A stretch of DNA of 57,762 nt from an uncultured Elusimicrobia bacterium (GCA_903917735.1 CAIXBR010000129.1:1-57762), one strand, 5' to 3'. Counted from the first letter of the stretch, positions 46,154 through 54,439 are shown. Notes: generated from the letters alone by a model not told the origin. Numbers and translations are program-made.

Positions 46154-46180
46154 CCCCTCCCCTACCAGTAACGCCATGTC

Positions 46181-46744
46181 TCAATAGATCAGGGGGATAA
46201 GGCGTTTCGTCCGGAGCATATGGCTGCGGTAACCGTCACCCATGGCGCCGAGCAGGGCCGCCTCTTCCACGTGTATGCGCCGGAGCGTTACGGAAAAGAT
46301 CGGCAGGAAGATTACCAGGAAGGCGGCCCAGTTCTGCAACAGCAGGCTGAAGCCGGCAATGGCCAACAGACTTCCGGTGTAGCTGGGATGGCGTAGGTAA
46401 CGGTACGGGCCGGTATCCACCACGCGATGGTCGGAGGCGATGGCGACGTTGACGGTGAAGAAGCGTCCCAAGTGGATTATGGAATACCAGCGCAACAGTA
46501 TGCCTGGCAGGAACAGGCAGGACCCCAGCACAAGGAATACTTTCGGCCACGGCAGCACGCACGATGTTAACCGGAAGGCGGCGTTTGCCCCGGCCATGGA
46601 GGCTGCCATGGCAACCACCAGGATAAGCCCATACGACTGCCGGTCCTTGGAGACGGAGCCCGCCCCGGCCCGCTTAAACAGATGCAGCCCTATCTCGGAC
46701 GCGATCCAGATTACAACGACTATCTTTACCACATTCAAATTCAC
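46181..46744 (-). CDS. Isoprenylcysteine methyltransferase-like membrane methyltransferase
   Basis: This protein of about 187 residues has four to five helices and the ICMT/PEMT-type signature TGPYRYLRHPSYTG, followed by a hydrophobic hairpin and a C-terminal HVEEAALLGAMGDGYRSH. Bacterial members methylate lipids or unknown substrates with SAM. I favour a GTG start at 46744 behind AAGGGGGA, although an ATG at 46780 gives 12 more residues. Confidence 0.8.
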   Translation of the reverse strand: MNLNVVKIVVVIWIASEIGLHLFKRAGAGSVSKDRQSYGLILVVAMAASMAGANAAFRLTSCVLPWPKVFLVLGSCLFLPGILLRWYSIIHLGRFFTVNVAIASDHRVVDTGPYRYLRHPSYTGSLLAIAGFSLLLQNWAAFLVIFLPIFSVTLRRIHVEEAALLGAMGDGYRSHMLRTKRLIPLIY

Positions 46745-46846
46745 ATATCCCCCTTGCGGGGATCGGGGGCGCTTGATCAAATAGCTAATTACGCCCCGTA
46801 TCCCGATATGGCTATTCTAGCAAACCCGCCCGACACCGCAAAACAA

Positions 46847-46870
46847 AACCGCCGGAATCGCCCGGCGGTT
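46847..46870 (-). terminator. Terminator of the 46893 gene
   Basis: Stem AACCGCCGG with CCGGCGGTT (46847-46855 and 46862-46870), followed by TTGTTTTGCGG on the minus strand. Confidence 0.75.
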
Positions 46871-46892
46871 CGCGACTGGCTGCCAGTCTTTT

Positions 46893-47471
46893 TCAGATCA
46901 CTCCCAACACTTCCTTTTCGGTCCTGTCCGTTATGAACCGTATTTCCCTAAGAGAATCCTTGCTCTCCACGTCGGCCATGGACGCCGTCCTCGGGATCTC
47001 CGGGGCAGCGGGGACCAGCCGGATCAGGTAGAACGTGCCGCCGCCAGTCGCCGGCATAAGGCAGGAGAAGAGAACATCTTTTCCGGAGGCCAGCAGCCTG
47101 CCAACAGCAGCGTTCATGGCCCTTTCGCCGTTCTTTTCCGAGCGGAAGAGATTGCTTACCAGCACATCTTTATCGTCCGCCATCTCCTGTCTATAAGCGG
47201 CCCAGTCATTAGCCACTATCCTCGCCCGGGGCGGGGCAGGCTCTTCCACCGCGTCCGCCGCGGGGGCGGCCTCCACCAGGGCGGTTTCAACCGCGGGGGG
47301 AAGCAGAACTTCGGCGGGAGCGGCAGCCACTGGCTGGTAGGAAGCGCGGGTATCGGCAACGGAGTCCCTGAAATCAGCCAAGGCCACCGGCTTTTTATTA
47401 TTTACCAATATCACAAGAGCAAGCATCACGTTTAGTGACAGTGAAAGCACAAGATTAATTTTCGTCGTCAT
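46893..47471 (-). CDS. Membrane-anchored protein, function unknown
   Basis: This 192-aa protein has one N-terminal hydrophobic segment (about 6-23) that is either a signal anchor or an uncleaved signal. An Ala/Pro/Glu-rich linker spans 48-85, and a ~100-residue C-terminal domain has two Arg/Asp helices and GGGTFYLIRLVP. No motif is recognised. Confidence 0.6.
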   Translation of the reverse strand: MTTKINLVLSLSLNVMLALVILVNNKKPVALADFRDSVADTRASYQPVAAAPAEVLLPPAVETALVEAAPAADAVEEPAPPRARIVANDWAAYRQEMADDKDVLVSNLFRSEKNGERAMNAAVGRLLASGKDVLFSCLMPATGGGTFYLIRLVPAAPEIPRTASMADVESKDSLREIRFITDRTEKEVLGVI

Positions 47472-47587
47472 TTCTCTCCTAGTCCCAATACCTTCCGGGA
47501 CACTAAACCATATTATTCAAAGTATTAAGCCCCGCATCAAGCCCTTTCTCCCTCTTTCACCGCAAAACGCCCCTCCCCAAACCCAAA

Positions 47588-47607
47588 CCGCCGGGCGACC
47601 CCGGCAG
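47588..47607 (-). terminator. Terminator-like hairpin next to the IS element
   Basis: Stem CCGCCGGGG / CCCGGCAG pattern with minus-strand TTTGGGTTTGGGG behind it. It resembles the unit terminators. A partial REP-like unit (TAGTCATATAGT, 47626-47637) follows before the IS end. Confidence 0.55.
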
Positions 47608-47744
47608 CTTCGCACACACACCAAATAGTCATATAGTGGAGGGTAGATAAAATGAACGAGCCAGCGGCCCCCAGTAGGTTATAATAACGCGGGTTGCTCC
47701 GGGGAACCGGAACCTATCCGCATATAACACGGAGGCGCTGACTC

Positions 47745-48854
47745 ATGAATAATTATACTACAGTCGTTGGTCTGGATGTCCATAAAGAAAGTGTTGTCGC
47801 GGCGGTGCTGCCCTACGGGCATAAAGATGTGGTTGAGCAGGTAAGCATTGATAACAATCCCAAGGCGATTGAGAAGTTGGTTAATCGCGTGACAAGGCTG
47901 GGGCCTGCCGAATTCGTACATGAAGCGGGGCCTTGCGGATACCAAATACAGCGGCAAATCGCAGGATTGGGGCACCGCTGTGCAGTGATCGCCCCATCAC
48001 TGACGCCTGTGCGGCCTGGCGACCGTGTAAAAACGGATAAGCGCGACGCGGTAAATCTGGCACGGTTTTACCGGTCAGGGGATTTGACAGAAATCCATAT
48101 CCCGACGTGCGAGGAAGAAGCAGCCCGGGACTTGCCGCGTGCCAGAGAGGATGTTCTTAAAGACAGATTGCGAGCCCGGCACCGGTTGTCTAAATTTTTA
48201 TTGCGCCAAGGGCGGGTATTCCAGGGAACAAAATCCTGGGGAACGGCTTATAAGGCATGGCTGAGAACCCAGAAGTTCGAGTGGCCTGCGTTGCAACAAA
48301 CTTTTGAAGCCAATATGCGGGCGCATGACGAAGCGGAAGCCCGCCTTGAGTTGTTGGAACAGCAGACATATGAGCTGGCTCAGCAACCAGCGTATCAAAT
48401 GGCGGTAAATTGTTTACGGACACTCAAAGGCATCGACACATTAGGGGCACTGACATTGGTGGTAGAAGCGCAGGATTTCCGGCGTTTCAGTAAGGCTAGC
48501 GAGTTTATGAGTTTCACGGGGTTGGTAGGTTCAGAGAACAGTTCAGGCGAGAAGGTGCAGCGCGGGAGCATAACAAAGGCGGGCAACGCACATATCCGGC
48601 GTGTTTTGGTGGAGGCGGCCTGGTCGCAGCGTTATCCAAATGTAAAGAGCCTGCAACTTGCTGAACGGCGCAAGGGTTGCCCGCCAGAAGTTCTGAAGAT
48701 AGCGAAGAAGGCGCAGGCGCGGCTTCACAGGAAGTTTCTGCGAATGACTAGCAGAAACAAGCTGCACCAGGTAACGGTAGTTGCAGTGGCGCGGGAATTG
48801 GCCGGATTTGTGTGGTCCATCGGTCAGCATATCCCGGCTGCAATGACGGCTTAA
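47745..48854 (+). CDS. IS110-family (IS1111-type) DEDD transposase
   Basis: This 369-aa recombinase has the acidic tetrad D11 (GLDVHKE), E60 (FVHEAG), D98 and D101 (KTDKRDA) in the RuvC-like N-terminal domain. The C-terminal Tnp domain carries GLVGSENSSGEKVQRGSITKAGN, with the likely catalytic Ser at S275. All the residues are intact, so it could be active. IS110 enzymes are guided by a bridge RNA from the element's non-coding end; the 48855-49138 segment is the candidate source here. The ATG has CGGAGG upstream. Confidence 0.95.
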   Translation: MNNYTTVVGLDVHKESVVAAVLPYGHKDVVEQVSIDNNPKAIEKLVNRVTRLGPAEFVHEAGPCGYQIQRQIAGLGHRCAVIAPSLTPVRPGDRVKTDKRDAVNLARFYRSGDLTEIHIPTCEEEAARDLPRAREDVLKDRLRARHRLSKFLLRQGRVFQGTKSWGTAYKAWLRTQKFEWPALQQTFEANMRAHDEAEARLELLEQQTYELAQQPAYQMAVNCLRTLKGIDTLGALTLVVEAQDFRRFSKASEFMSFTGLVGSENSSGEKVQRGSITKAGNAHIRRVLVEAAWSQRYPNVKSLQLAERRKGCPPEVLKIAKKAQARLHRKFLRMTSRNKLHQVTVVAVARELAGFVWSIGQHIPAAMTA

Positions 48855-49138
48855 AGTCGAAGCGTATATTATGAGGAGAGTCATGATCCCGGAGGCGAGG
48901 CAACGGCACGGAGAACCCTCGTCGTCCCCTTGTGCAATGGACAATAGTACGTCTATGACGCACGCCAATAGATTGAGGCAGCTCCCGACGAATCATAATC
49001 ATGCGAGCTCTGTCCGCCTTAAACGGATAATCCGCGAATATCAGGTTGATTCACCGTCGAGATACGCTTCGCTTTCGGGATCATGGCTTTCCAGGGACGG
49101 ACCGGGAAGAAAGGGCGGGCAATAATCAACGGGCTTGA
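48855..49138 (+). ncRNA. Candidate bridge RNA region of the IS1111-type element
   Basis: This ~285-base non-coding stretch lies between the transposase stop and the right inverted repeat. Bridge RNAs of IS1111-type elements are encoded here. It has GC stems and loops by eye (e.g. GAATATCAGGTTGATTC near 49036) but I cannot fold it or mark target- and donor-binding loops. There is no coding potential. Confidence 0.45.
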
Positions 49139-49154
49139 CTGGCTCGTTCATATC

Positions 49155-49212
49155 AGGGGACGCTGTTTACTATCTTCCTAACGGCAGACTTCAACTTAGA
49201 GCGTCCCCTATC
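49155..49212. repeat. Inverted REP-like pair, IS target
   Basis: AGGGGACGCT at 49155-49164 and AGCGTCCCCT at 49200-49209 form an inverted pair with CTTCCTAAC between them. The right end of the IS lies 4 bases before it. Confidence 0.75.
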
Positions 49213-49250
49213 CCCCCTGCCTTTTCCCCCTCAATTCTACCAAAACAAAA

Positions 49251-49287
49251 CCGCCGGGCTTTCCCGGCGGTGTAATCAGCGTCCCTG
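49251..49287 (-). terminator. Terminator of the 49295 gene, with REP-like core
   Basis: Stem CCGCCGGG/CCCGGCGG (49251-49270), followed by TTTTGTTTTGGTAG on the minus strand. The REP core AGGGACGCTG (49277-49287) sits between the stop and the stem. Confidence 0.8.
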
Positions 49288-49294
49288 GGAGCGG

Positions 49295-50401
49295 TTATTC
49301 GGAGTAGTTCTCCAGGCCGGAGAAGTCGCAAACGTCATTGCTTTCCCCGCCGAACACGTACCAGTCGCCTTCCCACCTGTTCACGACCTTGATGGAGAGG
49401 TAGTCCTGCGTGGGGTGCGTGCCGTCGAAGAGCCAGCGTATGGCGTAGCTGCGGGTGTAGATGTAATCGTCGATGCCCCAGTTCACGGTGTGGGTGGTCA
49501 TCTTGGTGTCGGAGCTGACCACCTCAAAACTCTTGCAGCGGGTCTTGATGAACTGGTTTATGGCGTCATCAAGGTCATTGCCGTAGCCGGCCGCCCCCTT
49601 TTCCGCCCGGACCGCGCCCCGCGCGCTTATAGCGACGGGGTAGCCGAAAAGGCTGTTGTGGCGCTTTTCAAGCGAAAACCTGAGGTCGGCAAGGAGCCGG
49701 TTGCCCACCGGCAGGTTCTTGGGGAGCGTCAGGCTTATGCTGCGCGCGCCGCTCTGGACTATTCCGCCCGCCCTGACCGGGAAACCGTAGCGCGCTTCAA
49801 CGTCCTTCAGACATCCTGAAAGCATCTTTATCGCATCGGGCATTGTGGGTTGCATGAAGAACATCGCGTCGACTACCGTGCAACCGGGAAGATCCTGAAA
49901 AGCATCCTTGCGGGCCGGCATCCCTTTGCTCTGCGCAGGGGCGTCAGCCCAGGCGAAAGCGGTATCCGAGTTGCCTTCGCCGTGGGCGATACTGTTGCCG
50001 GCTGCGTCAAAGACGTAGACGCGCATGCTGTCACTGTTAATGTAACTCTGTACGATGAAAGCTGTCCTGCCGTTCACAATAAGCTTGAAGGCTTCGGAGG
50101 AATTGCCCGGGCCCGCGGGCAGTATCGCCCATTCGCGCTCCAGGCACTTGCGGGCGCCGGGAGGGAGTTCTTTTTTGTCGGCGTAGTCGGTGAAACCGCC
50201 GGCGTCAAGTTCCCGCTCTACCGCCGCCTTGGCGGCTTCAGCCCAGTTCTGCGCGGGGGCTTTTACGGCCTCGGGGGCCGGAACTTCCGCCGGTACAGCC
50301 GCGGGAGCCGCCAGGGAAGCCAGGGACAGGGCCGCCTGGCTTTGGGCCATGGCCGGCGAAAGGCCGGCGGTTAGCAGAAGTGCGGTTATAAATAATTTCA
50401 T
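49295..50401 (-). CDS. Exported protein, function unknown
   Basis: This 368-aa protein has a signal peptide cleaved near A19-Q20. An Ala/Pro-rich stretch to about 50 is followed by a large alpha/beta mature part with four cysteines in the middle and C-terminal thirds, including a C-x-E pattern and a terminal CDF near 358. No motif is recognised. The N-terminus (signal, then QSQ and an Ala-rich linker) resembles that of the phospholipase D protein at 7746-9311, suggesting a shared export style. Confidence 0.65.
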   Translation of the reverse strand: MKLFITALLLTAGLSPAMAQSQAALSLASLAAPAAVPAEVPAPEAVKAPAQNWAEAAKAAVERELDAGGFTDYADKKELPPGARKCLEREWAILPAGPGNSSEAFKLIVNGRTAFIVQSYINSDSMRVYVFDAAGNSIAHGEGNSDTAFAWADAPAQSKGMPARKDAFQDLPGCTVVDAMFFMQPTMPDAIKMLSGCLKDVEARYGFPVRAGGIVQSGARSISLTLPKNLPVGNRLLADLRFSLEKRHNSLFGYPVAISARGAVRAEKGAAGYGNDLDDAINQFIKTRCKSFEVVSSDTKMTTHTVNWGIDDYIYTRSYAIRWLFDGTHPTQDYLSIKVVNRWEGDWYVFGGESNDVCDFSGLENYSE

Positions 50402-50496
50402 CGTGTCTCCTTAAAAAATCTCCGGGAGCAAGATTAAGACAACGGAATTAGTTTATAAATTAGCCCGGCAGGGCCGCATAAGGCTTTGTGCCCAAT

Positions 50497-50511
50497 AGCG
50501 CGTCCCCTATG
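50497..50511. repeat. REP-like core, single
   Basis: AGCGCGTCCCCTATGGG, a diverged REP core upstream of the 49295 gene. The rest of 50402-50660 holds only this and the terminator at 50613; no gene is seen. Confidence 0.55.
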
Positions 50512-50612
50512 GGCCCAGCCCAGATTAGGCCGCTGGCCCTTGCCATTTTAACGTAGTGGCTTGACACCGCAAGAGTCTTTGAGTGGCGAAGCGGCTCTGC
50601 ACACAAAAAACA

Positions 50613-50682
50613 ACCGCCAGGCTTCCCCGGCGGTCCCAATAACTGTTAATTACTAGTCATTTAGTCATCTACGCCCCCTATC
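50613..50682 (-). terminator. Terminator and REP-like unit after the HEAT gene
   Basis: Stem ACCGCC / GGCGGT (50613-50634) with minus-strand TTGTTTTTTGTG behind. The REP core ATAGGGGGCGTAG (50669-50682) overlaps the last codons of the 50661 gene, so the repeat provides both the stop and the C-terminal residues. Confidence 0.75.
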
Positions 50683-51248
50683 ACCTTTACCGCTATAGTC
50701 CCTAACGCGTGGAGAGAGCATTGTCTCAACTCCGGGTCTTCGTCTTTAGCCAGCTCCGTCAACAGCGGGACCGCCGCGCTGGCGCGGGGGCCCAAGTATG
50801 CCAGCGCACACGCGACATTGCGCCTGGTCTCCAGGTCCCTGTCTTTCAGCGCGGCCATGAGACGCGGGACGGGATCGGGGGCGATACGCGCGAAGGCAGC
50901 AGCCGCTGTCACCCCCACGGTGGAATTCATGCCGGTGTCGTTCAGCATCGTTAAGAGAGCCGGGATAGCCGCGCCGGCCGCCGGCCCGAGCTTCCCAAGC
51001 GCGCGGGCCGCGTGGAAACGCACGGCAGGCTCTCTGCTTTTCAGAGAACCGATAAGTTGCGGGACAAGTTTTGCTTTAGCCGGTTCGCTCAGCGCGTTCA
51101 GGTCGTAGCCGGCCTCCGAGCGCAATATCTCGTCCATGGAAACCAGCCTATCCGCCACGCTGCCCCTGCGGTAAATGACGAAGCCGGCTGTGGCCACCAG
51201 AAAAAAGATGGACACGAACATTCGCGCGCGCTGCTCCGCTGTTTCCAT
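50661..51248 (-). CDS. Membrane-anchored HEAT-repeat protein
   Basis: This 195-aa protein has an N-terminal membrane helix at about 8-25 and then, from about 60, tandem HEAT/PBS-lyase-type repeats: EPAVRFHAARALGKLGP, then a middle unit, LETRRNVACALAYLGP, PELRQCSLHALGTIA. Each repeat is ~35-40 residues, forming an alpha-solenoid for protein binding in the periplasm or at the membrane face. The last residues come from an inserted repeat. Confidence 0.85.
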   Translation of the reverse strand: METAEQRARMFVSIFFLVATAGFVIYRRGSVADRLVSMDEILRSEAGYDLNALSEPAKAKLVPQLIGSLKSREPAVRFHAARALGKLGPAAGAAIPALLTMLNDTGMNSTVGVTAAAAFARIAPDPVPRLMAALKDRDLETRRNVACALAYLGPRASAAVPLLTELAKDEDPELRQCSLHALGTIAVKVIGGVDD

Positions 51249-51271
51249 ATAAATTCCCGTATATCAATGAC

Positions 51272-51285
51272 CGGCGTCCCCTATC
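51272..51285. repeat. REP-like core, single
   Basis: CGGCGTCCCCTATC, between the HEAT gene start and the short-chain dehydrogenase stop. No stem is visible here. Confidence 0.5.
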
Positions 51286-51292
51286 AATTACG

Positions 51293-52006
51293 CTATAACT
51301 TACAATACAGCCAGCCAGGGAGGAGTTTAAGCAGACAGGCTATCAGGCGCCATCGCTTTGTTACATAGGCGTGGCTCTTTTTACCTTCAATGGCGCTGAA
51401 TATCTGCCTGGCGGCTTTTTCCGCCGGGGCCACCCAGAACAAGCCCTCGCCTTGCGCCATAGCCGTATCCACGAAACCCGACTGTATGTCGGTAACCGTG
51501 AGGGAAAGTTTTAGCTTAACAGCTTTCTGCCTGAGGCCTTCCAGATAATTAGAGACAAAAGCCTTGGAAGCGTTATAGGCCGGGGCCCCCGCGCCGCCCC
51601 TGATGGCCGCAACGGACGATAACCCCACGATCTGGCCCGAACCCCTGCCGCGGAAGTACTCGAAGGACACATTCGCCATGGCGGCAAAGCCGGAGACATT
51701 CACGTCTATGGTTTCTTTTTCCTTCGCCCACTCCAAGATGGGGTTTATGAAGCCGGTCCCGGAACTTATCACAACGACATCCGCGCCGTCCATTTCAGTG
51801 ATAAGTTCTTTCAGCTGGTCCATGGCCGAAGGATGCGTCACATCGATGCGTTTTATATAAGATCTGCCCGGAAGCTCTTTTTGAAGCCCCTCCAGCAATT
51901 CAAGCCGCCGCCCGGCTACCCCTACAGAGTAGCCCTCCCGGGACATCACCCGGGCCAGCTCCAGCCCAATCCCGGAACTAGCCCCGATTATTATCGCCTT
52001 CTTCAT
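51293..52006 (-). CDS. Short-chain dehydrogenase/reductase
   Basis: This 237-aa Rossmann-fold enzyme has the cofactor motif GASSGIG at 8-14 and the catalytic set S130/S131, Y144 and K148 (YNASK). The GRR at 32-34, with basic residues after beta-2, suggests NADPH. The C-terminal part has a hydrophobic stretch, ACLLKLLPGWLYCKL, perhaps for membrane contact. The substrate is unknown. Confidence 0.88.
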   Translation of the reverse strand: MKKAIIIGASSGIGLELARVMSREGYSVGVAGRRLELLEGLQKELPGRSYIKRIDVTHPSAMDQLKELITEMDGADVVVISSGTGFINPILEWAKEKETIDVNVSGFAAMANVSFEYFRGRGSGQIVGLSSVAAIRGGAGAPAYNASKAFVSNYLEGLRQKAVKLKLSLTVTDIQSGFVDTAMAQGEGLFWVAPAEKAARQIFSAIEGKKSHAYVTKRWRLIACLLKLLPGWLYCKL

Positions 52007-52028
52007 CTCACAATTCTACAAAACAAAA

Positions 52029-52103
52029 CCGCCGGGCTTCCCCGGCAGTTCCGCTCTTCAGAAGTTAGGAAAACAAGTAAGAAAGTCAGCAACGTCCCTT
52101 ATT
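52029..52103 (-). repeat. REP-like unit with terminator
   Basis: Minus strand from the 52106 stop: AATAAGGGACGTTGCTG (52087-52103), CTTTCTTACTTG, CCTAACTTCTGAAG, then a GC stem (52029-52049) and TTTTGTTTTGTAG. This is one of the most complete unit copies. Confidence 0.8.
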
Positions 52104-52105
52104 CC

Positions 52106-52417
52106 CTATTTTATACGCCGAATATTCCTTAAGCCAAGGATACAAAGGGCAAGCATAGCGACCTTCAACAAGTAATGCCCGTGAAGGTAAAAAAGGTCCC
52201 TGGTCATCGGCGTTATCTTCCCCACAGCAAGATGGGCGGCCATGCCTATGGGCAGCGCAAGGTAAACCCAGTTCAGCCTAGGCACTTCCAACCCCAGCTT
52301 CCGGCATCCCCGGGACAAAAGCGGGCTAAGCAGACACATCCCGATAACCGCAGCCGCCAGATCAAAGACCGCGTAGCCTGAAACCCGAAACTGTCTTAAA
52401 TAGCTGATCGCATCCAT
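52106..52417 (-). CDS. Small membrane protein, function unknown
   Basis: This 103-aa protein has three hydrophobic helices (about 16-30, 48-63 and 78-94) and a basic tail (RNIRRIK). I use the ATG at 52417, with AGGTGAAAAA upstream; an ATG at 52447 adds ten residues. The stop overlaps the REP unit. Confidence 0.6.
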   Translation of the reverse strand: MDAISYLRQFRVSGYAVFDLAAAVIGMCLLSPLLSRGCRKLGLEVPRLNWVYLALPIGMAAHLAVGKITPMTRDLFYLHGHYLLKVAMLALCILGLRNIRRIK

Positions 52418-52492
52418 TTTTTCACCTGCCAGCCGCAACATCGGCATTTAATCTCATCATTCGGATTTTTTCCGCACAGTATGGTCAGACCT

Positions 52493-52632
52493 AGGGGACC
52501 CTCTTGATTATTTGACTATCGGGAACAATCGTTTTGCTTTTGTTGATAAATAATCAATTAGTAAAGAACGTCCCCCTCTCGCTCTTTATAAGTTATAGGA
52601 ATAAGTAAGAAAGTCAGCAACGACCCGTATTC
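52493..52632. repeat. Cluster of REP-like units
   Basis: AGGGGACCCTCTTGATTATT at 52493-52512 on the plus strand faces GTAAAGAACGTCCCCCT at 52561-52577, with TGATAAATAATCAATTAG between. A third core, CAGCAACGACCCGTATT (52616-52632), sits at the ndk stop. It differs from the main unit in using an ACGTTC-type core. Confidence 0.6.
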
Positions 52633-52638
52633 CCCCAG

Positions 52639-53184
52639 TTATTTGTATTCCTCGGGCCAGGGGCCTGTGCGGGTTTTGGGACCGCCGGGTTCTACCCAGA
52701 CTTTGCGGTTGCCGGACAGCTTGGCGGGGAACAGTTCCATGGTCAGTTCTTCCGGCCAGAACCAGAGCTTGATCTCGCGCTCGCCCTCTATAGGGTCCGA
52801 AGAAACGTGCACCACGTTCTCAAAGATGCCTTTGGTGGTTACACGGCCCAAACTGCCGCGGATGGTGCGGTAATCGGCCTCTTCCGGGTTTGTGGCGCCG
52901 GCGATGGCGCGGGCTTTCTTCACCGCGTCTTCGCCGGTAAATGCGAAGGCCAGCACGTTGTCCTGGTGGTTGTCGAACTCCCCCATGATGAATCGGATAA
53001 GCTCTTCAAAAAAGGGTTTGTCCCTGAGGTGGCTATAATGCGCCTCGGCCAGTTCCTGGGTGACCTTGGCCATGCGCGCGGCCACCAGCCGCAGCCCTGT
53101 GGCCTCAAACCGCGTCAGCACATAGCCCGCCAGCCCCTTCACCATCCCGTCCGGCTTAACTATTACCAGTATAGCTTCTTCCAT
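52639..53184 (-). CDS. ndk: Nucleoside-diphosphate kinase (long form)
   Basis: This 181-aa protein has the NDK phosphotransfer site with H126 in NVVHVSSD, plus VIVKPDGMVKGL at the N-terminus and RTIRGSLG near 107-114. It is about 40 residues longer than the standard ~140 because of an extra C-terminal segment that ends in Pro/Lys-rich WVEPGGPKTRTGPWP. It balances nucleoside triphosphates. The start is 53184 (MEEAIL). It lies 31 bases downstream of mazG-like. Confidence 0.88.
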   Translation of the reverse strand: MEEAILVIVKPDGMVKGLAGYVLTRFEATGLRLVAARMAKVTQELAEAHYSHLRDKPFFEELIRFIMGEFDNHQDNVLAFAFTGEDAVKKARAIAGATNPEEADYRTIRGSLGRVTTKGIFENVVHVSSDPIEGEREIKLWFWPEELTMELFPAKLSGNRKVWVEPGGPKTRTGPWPEEYK

Positions 53185-53215
53185 TTGGCAGCTCCTATGA
53201 AACAAAATGAGTTAA

Positions 53216-53545
53216 TTACTTATATACCCGCTTGGCGTGCACCTTGTCCTTGGCGCGGAACGCCGCTTCAAGGTCGACGCCGTAAAAGCTGGCTATGGTG
53301 CAGACGTACATCAGCACGTCCGCCAATTCCTCGCTGACGGTGCCTATCTTGGAATGCCTGCCCACCGGGATCTTTTCCTCTTTCCTGATGGCCTTGAAGA
53401 GTTCCCCCACCTCTTCGCCGAGTATCAGGCATTTCTCCAGCACGCGCTGGTTCCCGAAGCCCCGCTTCTTGGCCTCGCGCTCTATATAACGCTGCAACTG
53501 GGGCAACGTGGCACCCACAGGCAGACCGGTGTCCGTATTTTTCAT
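53216..53545 (-). CDS. MazG-like nucleotide pyrophosphohydrolase
   Basis: This 109-aa all-alpha protein has the two-part metal site EEVGEL (E44-x2-E47) and EELADVLMYV (E72-x2-D75) of MazG/iMazG pyrophosphohydrolases, which hydrolyse NTPs or modified dNTPs. Its length suits the single-domain, dimeric type. It is adjacent to ndk, so the pair may form a nucleotide-pool unit. Confidence 0.85.
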   Translation of the reverse strand: MKNTDTGLPVGATLPQLQRYIEREAKKRGFGNQRVLEKCLILGEEVGELFKAIRKEEKIPVGRHSKIGTVSEELADVLMYVCTIASFYGVDLEAAFRAKDKVHAKRVYK

Positions 53546-53568
53546 CCTTTAATTCTAGCAAACAAAAC

Positions 53569-53584
53569 CGCCGGGATTGCCCGG
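53569..53584. terminator. Stray terminator-type hairpin
   Basis: GCCGGGATTGCCCGGC with AAAACAAA on its left, the same left flank as the other accessory terminators. It lies before the mazG-like gene start on the minus strand and after no visible gene, suggesting a gene was lost here. Confidence 0.5.
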
Positions 53585-53671
53585 CACCGGGCCAATGGGC
53601 TTTCCTTGGGATAGGCCCTGAGGCCCTTGTTCAAGGCTGCTGGGGGACTACAATATAACAAGGAAGACTAT

Positions 53672-54439
53672 ATGGGAATATTTCTAAACGCGCTCTTCAC
53701 TATTTCCTTGTCGCTTTTCCTGGCGGCCCCGCTGATGGCAGGCCCGTACGACACTGGTTTCGGACAGTTGCTCTCCCGGGACGCGGCCGCCACGGCTGTC
53801 CCGCTCCCGCTGCCCCCTGTTCCGGAGGCGCAGAGGTCCGACGAATGCGTGGAACTCCCTTCGATAGGCTGCTATTACAGCGGCGCGCCTGCGGGCGCGG
53901 CGGTCCGCCTGCTGATCTATTACCGCGGCTGGGTCTCCGACACCAACTACCCGGGCAGCGGCTTGTCCGGCGGGCACATCAGCGGAAGGGCCGATATACT
54001 GCGCTCCTCCAGGGCGGCCCTGTCGTTCTACAAGCTGAAACAGCTGGCCATGGAAAAGCGCATAGCGGTGCTGGTCACCGGCTCCAGCGACATCAGCGTG
54101 AAACGATCCGACGTGGACCGTCTCCAGGCGGGACTCGGCGTCACTTTCGGTTCGGTCTCCGTCGCCGCGCACAGCGGCGGCTATGTGGGCTTGAGCAGCT
54201 CCATAGACTCCTTCAGCGGGCTGGATAAGATCATCCTGCTGGACCCGTTCTACTCCGATTTCTCCGCCAAGATCGGCGCCCAGGTACGGCAAGGGGCCGT
54301 CTGCACCGGTTTTTACACCCCGCATAATGCCGCCCGGTACAAACAGTTCTTCTCCGGCATCGGCTGCCGCGCGGAAGCGCGCACCTCCCCGGACGACCAC
54401 GAACATTACGTCCCCGCCTCCCTGCTGAAATCTTTTTGA
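53672..54439 (+). CDS. Exported alpha/beta-hydrolase-like protein
   Basis: This 255-aa protein (start at the ATG at 53672, with AAGGA upstream) has a signal peptide to about A23. A catalytic-elbow-like VAAHSGGYVG and the following LDKIILLDPFY suggest a serine hydrolase core (Ser in HSGG, Asp in LLDP, His in DDHEHYVP). The Cys pair near NECVELPSIGCYY could be disulfide-bonded. The substrate is unknown. Confidence 0.65.
   Translation: MGIFLNALFTISLSLFLAAPLMAGPYDTGFGQLLSRDAAATAVPLPLPPVPEAQRSDECVELPSIGCYYSGAPAGAAVRLLIYYRGWVSDTNYPGSGLSGGHISGRADILRSSRAALSFYKLKQLAMEKRIAVLVTGSSDISVKRSDVDRLQAGLGVTFGSVSVAAHSGGYVGLSSSIDSFSGLDKIILLDPFYSDFSAKIGAQVRQGAVCTGFYTPHNAARYKQFFSGIGCRAEARTSPDDHEHYVPASLLKSF

Larger units (their letters stand above)
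47638..49151 (+). mobile_element. IS110-family insertion sequence, IS1111 type
   Basis: The element carries a DEDD transposase gene and has subterminal inverted repeats ATGAACGAGCCAG (47652-47664) and CTGGCTCGTTCAT (49139-49151), 13 of 13 bases matched. No target duplication is seen, as expected for the family. About 95 bases lie upstream of the gene and 285 downstream, so the longer non-coding end is on the right, as in the IS1111 branch. Both flanks carry REP-like sequence: TAGTCATATAGT on the left and AGGGGACGCTG on the right. The left terminus may be 47638 or nearer the repeat. Confidence 0.85.
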
